Shown: positions 13,114-23,765 of the stretch, piece by piece
Numbering within the stretch: position 1 is the stretch's first letter
Layout: each line of letters opens with the position of its first letter
NCBI GenBank assembly: GCA_001600615.1
Contig: BCKK01000002.1
Location: 2,820,809 to 2,884,808 of the forward strand
DNA length: 64,000 nucleotides
Reading direction: 5' to 3'
DNA from: Dioszegia crocea
Taxonomy: Eukaryota; Basidiomycota; Tremellomycetes; Tremellales; Bulleribasidiaceae
The notes under the pieces: generated by a model
The model's input: the letters and a program-made list of their open reading frames with translations, nothing else
What the model was told of the DNA's origin: nothing
The model's database searches: none
Translations under genes and position numbers: made by a program

Positions 13114-13781
13114 TTATAATTTGGACCTCGTCTTTGCTCGCCATGCTTTGAGGTGTGTCCCTGAGGCCAGCATCTGACGAGTCTTCCTGTCCAGGATCTG
13201 CTGAGTGAGCATTATTACAACTTCACGGTGATTAGACTCACGTTACAGTTTAGATTGGCAGTTGTTGCGCTACATTTCTGGATTTCCACCTCGACCAAGA
13301 TCTCTGTTCCTCTGTGACCTGTCAGCGGGCGTCTACACGAGCCACTTACATCACTGCCGGATGAAAATATGTCATATTAATCGACAAGGATACTCCAGCT
13401 GTAAGTGGTGGACCCCAGAAAGTGTCTGAGACGTGCATCATGATGGCCGCAGAGGTACAGCTGTAGTAGTCAGCACAGACCCTTTCTCAGATAGTACGGA
13501 CACACTCATCAACGATCCAGGCTGCGGCAGCACCGTGCATTGTGCCATTTCCATTATCCCACTCTATAGTCTCAGTACAACGAAGATGATGCTAGCGCAC
13601 CTGCCGGTATGATCCCCGTCCAACTCATCTTCCACCCATCAATGTTCTTGCGGCCCCGCTCGTCCGCTTCGGGGAATTGATCCAGCTCGAAAACGTGCAG
13701 ATGTTGCACTGATGACGAGTTGTACGGACTGTGTTGGGCGAACGCCTGCCACGTAGCTTCGTGATACTGTTCGGGCTTCAT
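13114..13781 (-). CDS. Hotdog-fold acyl-CoA thioesterase (ACOT13/PaaI-like)
   Basis: Small thioesterase of about 170 residues in four exons. The first exon begins MKPEQYHEATWQAFAQHSPY. Exon 2 carries the hotdog signature GTMHGAAAAWIVDE, equivalent to the GxxHGGxxxxLxD motif of ACOT13/THEM2 and PaaI enzymes, where the Gly/His region and the acidic residue take part in thioester hydrolysis. Exon 3 has SLSINMTYFHPAV and exon 4 ILVEVEIQKCSATTANLNC, both typical core strands, and the last short exon ends HLKAWRAKTRSKL. The second Gly of the usual HGG is Ala here. Substrate is probably a medium or long acyl-CoA; the compartment is unclear, since no strong mitochondrial or peroxisomal signal is obvious (the C-terminal SKL sits one residue after an arginine and could act as a peroxisomal PTS1). 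Confidence 0.85.
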
Positions 13782-14242
13782 CCTGGGTATGATAGAAGGA
13801 CAATGGAAACGCTCGGTTATGGTTTTGCCGCTTGGATGACAGGTTACGTTACCTCGGAGGATAGCGAAATCAATTCACCGACGCGTCGAGATTGCTCAAA
13901 CGCTAGACTTGGTCCCTCGATGTACTCTCTCACTCTGCATCATCAGCATCGCAATTACGCTTCTTCGCCCTGCGCAGGAATCGTCCATTGGCTCAATCAG
14001 CAGGCGGTCATGGCTCGAAATGGCCTCACCATCACAAAGCTTGCCGTTCAGATATCTGCCAACGATGAGGTGGCTCACACCTTGCTTTGCTTAAAAGTAT
14101 GACATTGTCACGTGTGCTTCGCAACTCCCGTACAAAACAGAATCGCTTACAGATTTATCAGATTAGCTTACCTCGGGATAGCGAGATAAGTAAGGGTGGA
14201 CAATGGAACATCTTCAACCGTGAATTAAATCAATTCGGTCGC
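13782..14242. other. Divergent intergenic region upstream of the thioesterase and the unknown membrane gene
   Basis: This stretch holds a CACGTG core at 14109-14114 and no convincing exon. Part of it may be coding if the downstream gene starts at the in-frame ATG at 14099 instead of 14243. Confidence 0.45.
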
Positions 14243-16820
14243 ATGGTGAACCGAGCTGACACTGTAGATGGCTCATCGAGACTAGCTGCCGATCCTCAAA
14301 TTTATCCCCTCCCTCTATCGGCCAGTCACTCTCACCATGCCGACCAGTTCCGCACGGCTGCGCTTCTCCTCTCCCTCTCGACCGAGACCTCTAGGTCAAA
14401 CGATCAACCCCGCTCTGAAAGCCCCACAATCAACGTGACTTCCTCTGGACAGATATCCCTGACCTTTGACTCTCCTACACCTCGGAGAAGAGGAACGTTC
14501 AGTCCGGGCGCGAGCTCGCCCGGTGGAAGCTTAGGTCGGAGGGAGTTCCTCGTCGTCCTTGAGCTTGAGCAGAATGTTCACGATGAGAGGGCATGGCGCA
14601 AGGTGAGTTCTGCGTCCCAAAGACCACGATGTCGCTGACATTCCCAGCTGGCGATACCCCTGCCCAAGTGCCTTGATAATGTGCTTCGCTTCCAGGTCTT
14701 GCCGCCCCGCGCATCATCATCAGCCTCAACGGGTGTAATCAGCATCGTCACCGAACCCAAAGTCCTGCCTGTTCCGTCATCAACTTTTTCCACCCCGGCC
14801 AGAAAGCAGGACAATCCGAGAATGGACGGAAAGTCTGTAGATGAGGAAGGATGGGAGGATGGCGAATCGCTCGGTCCGGAAGATTCTGACAGTGAGAGCG
14901 AAGAAGGCGGGGGAACTTGGCTAGAGGGGAGATTTCAGAGGTAAGTCCTGTGTTTCTCCCTCTACCTATAGACTGACTGGACAGCACGGAATCTCTTCGC
15001 CTGGAATGGTCATTCGCTTCGACTTCTCCCCAAATCCCTTCCCTACATCTAACCCCTCGTTGGCATGCTCGCCATCCATTCATTGACGTCGAGTACGAGG
15101 CATGTCTAATCGAGCCATCCCTCGAAGCTGTGCTACCCGACGGGTGGGGCTGGTCCGAGCTACAGATCGAAGGCGTAGGGCTCTGTGCGTGGTCCTGCAC
15201 CGACGGGGCGGAATGGGATGCAGCACTTTCGGCTTCCTCTGCAATCCCAGATCCAGACGTATCCGACATTACCGACCGACCGGACGACTCATTCGCGACA
15301 ATTAGGACGCGGCGAAACCTACTTCCCACTCGCAACCCAACGCTCCTCCGATCCAGCTCAGGCGCGAGTCTCATGCGCCAACCCCTTCCCCAGCTTGATC
15401 CCAATCTAGACGAGTTCTCCTTCGAGCTTAGTGCTACGCCAGTCCCCACTGCTCCTCTGAGTCTCCGGAAGAGCACTCTTCTACCCGTCGACAAGCCTGG
15501 ACCTCAAGGTGTCTCCCTCAGCAGACCCGCACCGGGCAGATTATTCGATCTGACTTTCCTTACCGACGTGGAGGAAAGGAGTGTGCGGGTGACGGGCAAG
15601 TTGGTGCCGCTTTCCAAAACTCTGCTCGTCTCTCCCTCGGTTCCCATTGTTATCCCCGTCTTCCGCCTTGGAGACGGAGACTCTCGTTGTCACTTGACGC
15701 CAGATCCATCGATCATCGATATCGACGAGCCCCCGTTTTTGACTTGGACAGACCTAAAGGGTCCGATCCGCGCCGCTCCAGCTTCAGCAGTCAGTGGCGA
15801 AATCACTGTCGGTGTCAAGAGGTCTCAAAGATCAACCCAAATGACAGTGTCCTTCCCATGGCCGAGGCGAGGTGCGGAGGTTGGCCTTTGGCTGCCAGGC
15901 GACAAGGAGGATGTAAGGGTCGTGAGGGCCGAGGTGAGAGGCAGGGCGATGCCCAAGGCGGTTTTGGCCAAGTCTGATGGGGTGGAAGTGAGGCTGGGCA
16001 AGGGCGAAGGGTCAGAAGGCGTGTGTACGCTGGTTCTGGAGGTGGATAGTGAAGATTGGGGTCTTCCCGTGTTTGAGGGCGCAACGGGTCGTCTTACCGT
16101 GGACTTGAAGGGGAAGGGTTGGGACAGTGAGTCTGGAACATTTTAGGAAATAGGCAGCTACTAACAACCCCAAGACATCCAGACCAATCTTCACCCTCAT
16201 GGGGTCTCTTCTTACAGCACTACACTCCCTCCCTCTTCGCCTATTACGTTCGCTCACAACACACCAATCCCGCACCTGCCTACCCTTTCCCCACGAACAA
16301 GCCATTTCCGCGCCGTCTGGTCCTGGTCGACTCTTATTAATATGTTCATGCTTTATCTGCTTCTATCCCTTGGCCAGCAGGTGCAGCGTTTGCGATCCGA
16401 GGTGGCGTTCGTCAGAGAGGAGGCGAATGATATCCGGGCGTATGGTCAGAAGCTGGAAGAAAGGGTCACCCAGGCTGGCGTGTATAGTTGGGAGAGGGGT
16501 GGATCGAAAGCGGGGGTAGCCGGAGAGGACATAGAAGCTGTTGCAGCAGCGGATAGACCTGGTCGGAGCATATTTACGGATCACAAGGATGATCTGACAT
16601 GGGGTCGGGATCGCAGCTGGGATCAAAATCAGGAGACAGCTCCTGGACGAGTGGTGCTCGGACACACAGGGTGGGATTGGGGCACCTGGGCCAAACATCC
16701 TACGTAAGTCGAACGTATCTGATGTCGAGGGGCATGCTGATCTATTTTTTTAGGCTTGTGTCGCTGAGCAAGAGCTTGGGATGGATGTGGAAGACTGTGG
16801 TCTGGCTGGTTCATGCATAG
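14243..16820 (+). CDS. Unknown protein with C-terminal membrane segment and coiled coil
   Basis: I do not recognise this gene. Five exons encode roughly 780 residues. The N-terminal exon is Ser/Pro-rich, then REFLVVLELEQNVHDERAW looks structured. An acidic stretch follows (about 14870-14930), then a long beta-rich region rich in Val, Leu, Thr and Asp (15000-16130) such as FLTDVEERSVRVTGKLVPL. Near the C-terminus a hydrophobic helix, INMFMLYLLLSLGQQ, runs directly into a charged heptad-like helix (VQRLRSEVAFVREEANDIRA), which suggests one membrane span with a coiled coil. The final exon ends KTVVWLVHA. The start is uncertain: 14243 is the last in-frame ATG before the conserved-looking part, with 14099 as an alternative. 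A Kozak-like ATG at 14337 lies in another frame and would need an intron I could not place. All listed introns keep the frame. Confidence 0.7.
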
Positions 16821-16860
16821 ACATTCACCAGCAGTGTGTTTCCAGCATCGGACATTGTAG

Positions 16861-16880
16861 GCGCATGCGCGCGCGCGTGC

Positions 16881-16959
<79 letters not shown>

Positions 16960-17011
16960 TGTGTGTGTGTGTGTGTGTGTGCGTGCGTGTGTGTGCGTGC
17001 GTGTGTGTGTG
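16861..17011. repeat. Compound microsatellite (GC)n-(GA)37-(GT)n
   Basis: Three dinucleotide tracts lie end to end just after the stop of the unknown membrane gene. Alternating GC/GT covers 16861-16882, (GA)37 covers 16883-16956, (GT)12 covers 16957-16980, and interrupted GT/GC continues to 17011. Reading frames through it (poly Arg-Glu or Ser-Leu) are artefacts. It probably sits in the 3' UTR or spacer. Confidence 0.97.
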
Positions 17012-17856
17012 GCGTTTCAGCGTGTAACCTCCTCCCAGAAGCAGCAATGTCGGAGCGTTTCAGAAGTTCATATTGATGAATGTGAGTGAAAGTAGCTTGC
17101 GCTCAAGCCGATTATCGAAGACCAATCGCTCGCTCTCGTATCATGCGTCGGTATATTACGGCTAGACGAGAATGGGCAGCAAGCCATGCGTGAGAGATAG
17201 TAGGTTTTTTAAGGGAATGTGTTGAATGAAAGTAGCCGAGAGTTGTATACCGATAGAAGGCCCGTATATCGATTGTTGTTCATACATATCGTAGGTCATA
17301 ACGATATGCACAATGTATGGTATAGGCAGTCAGAGCCAGCTCGTCAATCTTGTCGCCATTCCCACCCATCGGCTGAAACGCCGCAAAGGACCCCTTTCGG
17401 AATATGCCGTAAACTGTGTGGCAGGTTTTTCGTTTATTGTTCTCGTCCGCATGATCTGCGAACCGCGTTTCCTCGGCACTGGCCTTGTGTGGGCAGCCCC
17501 TGGACAGCACCCAAACAGTGTTACACCCACTACATACATCCCCCCGAAAGAAAAAGCTCATACCAGACGCCAAAGGTGCAAAATTGGCATTTCAGCCAAA
17601 GGTTCGTCCTTCCTTCCCCTCCTTCTGTCTGTGTAGCACCATGTTACATCCATTCTGCTTCGCCATGCTCATCTAATCTCAGAGGGGTGTTGGAAAGAGC
17701 ACAGATGAGTGTGGTATACGCTTTTGGAAGAGACAAAATCAGTGAGAATCGAACATCGAATCGAGTTTTTTCAAAACTTCAAACATGTCTCCCATGTCTT
17801 CTGGAACCTCCCCAGAGTGCTCCTGAGGTGCTGGGGGGTGCAAAAAGGCGTAACCG
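17012..17856. other. Gene-poor spacer between microsatellite and tRNA
   Basis: About 845 bp with several overlapping open frames on both strands, none with recognisable domains, good start context or consistent introns. I see no gene here. Confidence 0.5.
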
Positions 17857-17942
17857 TGCTCATCGTGAGGATTGAACTCACGGCCTTCGAGAAAGAAAGA
17901 GTAACCCATAAGCTCGATGCTCTACCACTAAGCTAGACGAGC
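17857..17942 (-). tRNA. tRNA-Ile(UAU) with a 14-nt intron
   Basis: The minus strand folds as a complete tRNA. The acceptor stem is GCTCGTC with GATGAGC (one G-U pair). The D arm is GCTTAGTGGTAGAGC, the anticodon stem TCGAG/CTCGA, and the T arm GTGAG-TTCAATC-CTCAC, followed by discriminator A. The anticodon loop reads C-T-TAT-G, then a 14-nt insert (17893-17906) at the canonical 37/38 site, then T. The 5' half resembles the fungal intron-containing tRNA-Ile(UAU). TTTTT lies just downstream on the minus strand (17843-17847), fitting a Pol III terminator. The base at position 37 is G, where A is expected for this tRNA. Confidence 0.9.
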
Positions 17943-18325
17943 TGAAGTTTTCCGGAACCATTTTTGCGAATACGTCCCCAAATTCCGAGTGCGGCTCTGG
18001 TGGCTCTATACCAGGCGGTTCTACACGGCAAAGAGCGGCAAGCGACGGAGCGAATGAGGCTAAACTCCGGGTCGAGCCGCATCGACATCGACGGGATCTT
18101 GGACGGTGATCGAGGAGTCCCAGTTGGCGGTCCGGGCGGGCCGCTCGGGCCCGAACATCTCCTGCTCCGCCAAGATCTGCAAAGCGGCAGTGACGGTAGC
18201 CAACACAAGCCTCCACATCACTTGGAGCCGGAGTCTCGGCTATATTTCCTAGCTGAGCATATAAGAGATGCGCTGCTGACATCGCGGTCTTCCGTCGAAA
18301 TTTCACCTAGACAAATCGCTGCAAC
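17943..18325. other. Upstream region of the sugar transporter
   Basis: This is the likely promoter of the sugar transporter plus the tRNA 5' flank. It holds a GC-rich CGG/CCG-dense patch (about 18125-18165), the sort of half-sites used by zinc-cluster regulators, but no specific site can be assigned. No exon is seen. Confidence 0.4.
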
Positions 18326-20512
18326 ATGGGTGGCAACACTGACAACGAGACCTCGTTCGCGAGGATTCCCAGTATGTCAACTGTAGAAGTGTGGAAGAGA
18401 TGGGGACTGATCACCAGACAACACCAAGCCAAAATGGTGGCAGGACGCTGGACTGCGAAGGAATGTTCTTCACTGCATGGGCTGTTGCTTATGCCCGTTC
18501 TACCTTGTGAGTGTGTCATGGCTGGTACTGGGGTTAAGCTAACCTTTGTAGGGATGTGAGTTGAGATTACGCGCTGGGTTCTAACTGTCACAGATGATCA
18601 AACTTTACTTGCCGGTGTACAGGCTATCCCTAGTTGGAACCAGTGAGTGCCTTGTGACTTCCACGCTAACAGGTAGGTACTTTGGAACCCCTAACCGAAG
18701 TCTGCTGGGTATCGTCACCGCGGCGCTTTTCCTCCCGGCCATTGTCTTCTCCTTCGTCGGTGACTACTGCTGTCAACGATTCGGACGAAAAATCACCATC
18801 TACATTGGATCCTTCTGCATTATTGTCGGAGGGATTTTCAACGGTCTCTCGCAGAACATTGGACAATTTGCTGGCTGTAAGTCTGAGCCGCGTGTGAAAC
18901 TGATCAGAAGCTCGTGTCATTATCGGTATCGGAGGCGGTATCACAAAGGTTGCCGCGCCAGCTTTGTTGCATGAGATTGCTCATCCACGCTTGAGGGCTA
19001 CGTTCGGTACTCTGGTACGTCTGGCCATGGCAGTTTGATATTCAGCTGACAATACTAGTATTACGGGTGGGTCGTTTGTGTCATTGGAGAATGTTTCTGA
19101 CCGCATAAAGATTTTACCACCTAGGAGGCACTGTTTCAGCCATTCTGTGCAGTGAGTAGACGTTTGTGGCCTTACTAACAACGCAGTTGCTGGTCTGTAC
19201 GTCCCGGACGCTCAGTGGCGATGGCGCATGCCCTGTAGGTCTTCATCCTCCTATGTCGTGACGGCGCTGACGTCCAGGCATTCTGCAGGTCGTCGGTCCA
19301 TCCATCGTCCTCGCCATTGTCATCTTTGCACCTGAATCTCCTCGATGGCTCGCGTCAAAGGGCCGGACCGAGCAGGCCCGCGCCGTTCTCGTCAAGCACC
19401 ACGCGAACGGCGATGATGAGGATCCGCTTGTCGAGTGGCAATTCGGCGAAATCATATCCACTTTGCAACAGGAGCAGGAACTCAACAAGTCGCGCTACGT
19501 GAGTTGACCTTTCTCTCGAGCTGATCCCAGATCGACTTTTTCAAAACCCCCGGAAACAGAAAGCGTCTTTGGGTCACTATCGTTCTTGGGATGGGTTCCA
19601 ACTGGGTCGGAAATGGTATCTTGGGATAGTGAGTGAGAATCATGGCTAAGACTAACCCCAGCTACCTCGCACCTGTACTCCGCACAGTCGGTATCACCGA
19701 TCCTCTCACCATCACATCCATCAACGCCGCACTCGCTGCCTGGAATATGATCTGCTCTCTCAGTTTGGGCTCACAGTCCGAGCGGATCGGTCGTCGTCCC
19801 ATGTGGATCATCTCCAACGCTGGGATGGGTTTCGGATTCTGTTTCATCATGGGCTTTGCCGCTGGGTTCGCCAACACCGGCAACGCCTCGCTGGGTATCG
19901 CTGTCATCCCGTTCATCTTCATCGTTTACGGATTCTATGATTTGGCTTGTAAGTCTACACCACACACGTCGAGTTAGGCTAATCGTCAGGGATCTGCCTT
20001 AACTACACATATGTTGCCGAATTCATGCCTTACAACTTGCGTACCAAGGGATTGGCCATTTAGTGAGTGGGTCAAACTGCGTCCTGCTGACCATCAGTAT
20101 CACATTCAACAACTTGTCGAATGCCTTCAATCAGGTGAGCCTTACTTTGAACCTCACGAACCAGGCTAAATTTCAGTTCGTCAACCCTATTGCTCTCGAC
20201 GCCATCTCGTGGCGATACTACGCCGTTTACATTGTCATCGACTTTGTCATTGCCATCATTGCCTACTTCCACTTCCCGGAAACTCGCAGGTGAGTAAAAG
20301 CTATTGTGCACGTCCCAAGCTGACAATGCAGATTGACAATTGAGGAGATCAGTCTCATGTTTGACTACGGTACCAAAGAAGGCCGAACTATGGCTCTGCA
20401 GCATCTCGATCACGGACACGAGACGGTCCCCAAGGATTTGGAGGACACGGACGTTGGGCATGACCGGAGTAAGCAGGGCGCCACGCACCTGGAAGACACC
20501 CGCGTACGATGA
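18326..20512 (+). CDS. MFS sugar transporter (sugar porter family)
   Basis: Twelve-helix sugar/H+ symporter of the plasma membrane. Spliced, the N-terminus reads MGGNTDNETSFARIPNNTKP, then WWQDAGLRRNVL, matching the WWxDPGLR start of fungal lactose/hexose permease relatives. Family signatures: GYDQTLLAGVQAIPSWNQYF in helix 1 and after, CCQRFGRK between helices 2 and 3, PESPRWLASKGR after helix 6, ERIGRRP between helices 8 and 9, and PETRRLTIEEISLMFDYG at the end of helix 12. The gene is intron-dense, with more than ten introns. To keep the frame between exons ending at 18506 and starting at 18594, a 4-nt exon (GGAT, 18552-18555) must be included; it completes the conserved GYD. Substrate is not predictable: lactose, glucose or another hexose. 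The opsin gene lies downstream on the same strand. Confidence 0.9.
18552..18555 (+). other. 4-nt micro-exon GGAT of the sugar transporter
   Basis: The upstream intron (18507-18551) begins GTGAGT and ends with branch CTAAC and TTTGTAG. The downstream intron (18556-18593) begins GTGAGT and ends with CTAAC and CACAG. Only inclusion of the four bases between them keeps the frame and gives LGYDQTLL, the conserved helix-1 motif. Confidence 0.8.
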
Positions 20513-20953
20513 GGCGTGTGATGGGACTATGTTAATCGTGGAAGGCAGATTAGCTTAGCGTTGGTATCCGGTATGCGCGGAAATGCAGAATAGAAGGTTT
20601 CGCGGGGTGAGGTGTCTGGGCTTTTCGTGTGACAACGCTCTCCGCCTGCCTTGTTGTGGCTTATGCATTCATCAACGTTTAGGCAAAGCAGCTCAAGGCT
20701 GACAAAATGCCTCATCGACAGTTGCCACAAAGGACCATGCGATGCCACATTGGATCGCAGCCAGGCACGTATGACGCGTCATACTTTAACATGACGTAAC
20801 AATCAGAATCAGATGCAGCTGACCCTGGCTCGGGCTCTCCTTCCTCTGCCCTTAATTGGCTGCGATCTCTCTTCCTCCCTTCACACTTCATACTTCACAT
20901 TGCAAAGTAAGTCACCTTACACTCCCATTCAACCCCGTCACTAACCAAGCAGT
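20513..20953. other. Promoter region of the opsin gene
   Basis: This 441-bp stretch holds two TGACG-type motifs (listed next). A probable 5'-UTR intron follows, with donor GTAAGTCACC near 20907 and branch CTAAC plus acceptor CAG just before the ATG. No other gene is seen. Confidence 0.55.
20772..20799. promoter_or_regulatory. Paired CRE/ATF-like sites upstream of the opsin
   Basis: TGACGCGTCA at 20772-20781 is a perfect 10-bp palindrome, and TGACGTAA at 20792-20799 is a classic CRE/ATF half-palindrome, 10 bp further on. They lie about 155-180 bp upstream of the opsin ATG. Fungal ATF/CREB bZIP factors (Atf1, Sko1 families) bind such sites in stress-responsive promoters. Binding here is inference. 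Confidence 0.45.
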
Positions 20954-22133
20954 ATGGACTTCATTCCTCAGTTCAAGCCCACCTCCACCATCTCCGTTCA
21001 CCCTCCAGGGGGAACTGGCCACCACCACGCGCCTCACCACCCTCACCCCATTCCCGGAGTTCCCCACGTAAGCTTCCAGATCGTACTCTACCCCCCGATC
21101 CCAGCTGATATGACAGCCCGGCATGGATGTGCACTTTGCGACCGCCACTCACGTCGGTTTCACCGCTCTGTGGGTGGTCTTTGGCCTCTTCACTGTCGGC
21201 TTCCTCGCGTCGATGGTCCTATCCTTGCGCGTCGAGAAGAAGGCCCGCTTGTTCCACTGGTAGGTCGAGACCCACCCAGTCCGTACCTTCACTGATTTCA
21301 GGCTTTCCGCTACCGTCCTCGGCATTGCCATGATCTCCTACTTTGCCATGGCTACCGGCCACGGCGTCGAGCTCGTCACCACCCACTGGGACGGCAAGGC
21401 GCCTGAGCAGCACCACCTATTCAGGGAGGTCTACTACGCCCGTATGTCCATTTCCAATCGTTCAGACAACCGCTGACCATCAGGTTACATTGACTGGCTT
21501 TTCACCACCCCTCTCCTTTTGGTATCGCTCGCCTTCTTGGCTGGTCTTTCCCCCGCCGACACTGTCCTCACCATCCTCTTTGACATTGGCATGATTGTCA
21601 CCGGTCTTCTCGCCGGCCTCACTCCCGCCCGATGGCACGACGGAGAAGTTGCCCGATGGTCATTCTTCGGTGTCAGCTGCGCCTTCTTCCTCGGCATCTT
21701 CTACATCTTGATCTTCAACGGTCTCCAGGGTGAGCCTCCTATTTGAAGTTCATGAGGCTAACTCCACAGCCGCCCGTCTCCGCCCCAGGAAGACTTTGGG
21801 TCTCTACACTCTCCTCGGTGGTATGACCGGTGTCCTCTGGACTGCCTACCCTGTTGTCTTTGGCTTGACCGAGGGCGCCAACAAGATCAGCGTCGACGCC
21901 GAGATCATCTCGTACGCCATCCTTGATGTTGCCGCCAAGATCGGCTTCACCTTCATGTTGCTCCTCATCCACTCTCACGGCGAGGATGACGGATACACCT
22001 GTAAGTGGATTTTAGCCTCGCCTGTGGAATGTCGCTGACCATTATAGTCCCCGACTGGTTTGTGTCTCCCCGACAGAGCCAGGGCCAGGACGGTCGAGGC
22101 GGCTACGGCGCCATCCGCGTCGGAGACGATTAG
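20954..22133 (+). CDS. Microbial (type I) rhodopsin, retinal-binding seven-helix protein
   Basis: About 300 residues in six exons, with a His/Pro-rich N-terminal tail (GTGHHHAPHHPHPIPG) and seven hydrophobic helices. Helix C reads YYARYIDWLFTTPLLLVS: the bacteriorhodopsin equivalents of Arg82 and the Asp85 proton acceptor are present, but the Asp96 donor position is Ser (codon 21525-21527). Helix G has AILDVAAKIGF, so both Asp212 and the Schiff-base Lys216 (codon 21937-21939) are kept. The loop before it (GLTEGANKISVDAEI) keeps the two glutamates matching Glu194/Glu204 of the release group. The lysine separates it from YRO2/HSP30-type opsin-related proteins, which lack it. It should absorb light with retinal in the plasma or another membrane. 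Whether it pumps protons or senses light is open. Confidence 0.93.
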
Positions 22134-22528
22134 ACGGCTGCGCGTTAGTGTTTCTAATGAAGAATGAGCAGATGCGACGAGCGAATGATAAGGAGAAGAG
22201 AGGGAGGAGAAGAGAATGTTGATGCGTTGACCCTGTAATGAAGGTAGTGATGAGATCATGCACGTATACGTTCGTCCATCAGACTACATCAGCTGCATGA
22301 TGAGCATCCCCTGTCGTGACCGGTTCATCGAATCGCCCCATCGGCTGCCTGGCCTCTTCACGCGGGGTTGACCGGACGAGGAGGTAGTTTCTGGTTCCGA
22401 GCACGACGCCACAGCAAGGATCATTGCAAGTCAGCATGTCCAGCATTCTCTTGTCCGAGATGGCGTCGAGATGTGCAAGTGGGTAGCATTCAGCAATGAC
22501 CTCGTCGCTGAACTTCCGTAAAGCCTGA
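22134..22528. other. Convergent 3' flank between opsin and ferredoxin
   Basis: About 395 bp between two convergent stop codons, presumably both 3' UTRs. An open frame continues on the minus strand past the ferredoxin stop but shows no domain. Confidence 0.5.
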
Positions 22529-23444
<916 letters not shown>

Positions 23445-23765
23445 TGTAGTAGTGCGCGTTGGCTGAGCCTTTGTGTGCGGATGGTTCCTGTAAGTACAGA
23501 TGTAGGTGGACTCGAAACAAGTTGGAAATCTTCTTCCCGGCCGGCCGGCCGATGATCGCGATGCGAGTCATGTCCGTGCGTTCTCCGACCTGTTTTGCTC
23601 GCGATCGTCGAGGAGGCCGCATGATCTTTGGCGGTGCCCTCAACCCGAACTCGAAGCGATATACTATGCCATGGCTACCATGCCCACATCAGGATCCAAA
23701 AAGGGAATTGTCCTGACCAGAAGTGGCCTTTCTACTGCAAAAATGTCCCTGCCGGTCCCCTCATC

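Noticed and set aside
14337..14394. Alternative start MPTSSARLRFSSPSRPRP for the unknown membrane gene
   Set aside because: It looks like a good N-terminus, but its frame meets a stop and no intron I tried joined it in frame to the downstream exon.
16781..17089. Open frames coding runs of Arg-Glu or Ser-Leu
   Set aside because: They are translations of the GA/GT microsatellite, with no start context or domain.
18500..18600. Frameshift or pseudogene in the sugar transporter
   Set aside because: Inclusion of the 4-nt exon between two canonical introns restores frame and a conserved motif, so the gene appears intact.
20954..22133. YRO2/HSP30-like non-retinal opsin relative
   Set aside because: The Schiff-base lysine and the Asp acceptor are both present, which those proteins lack.
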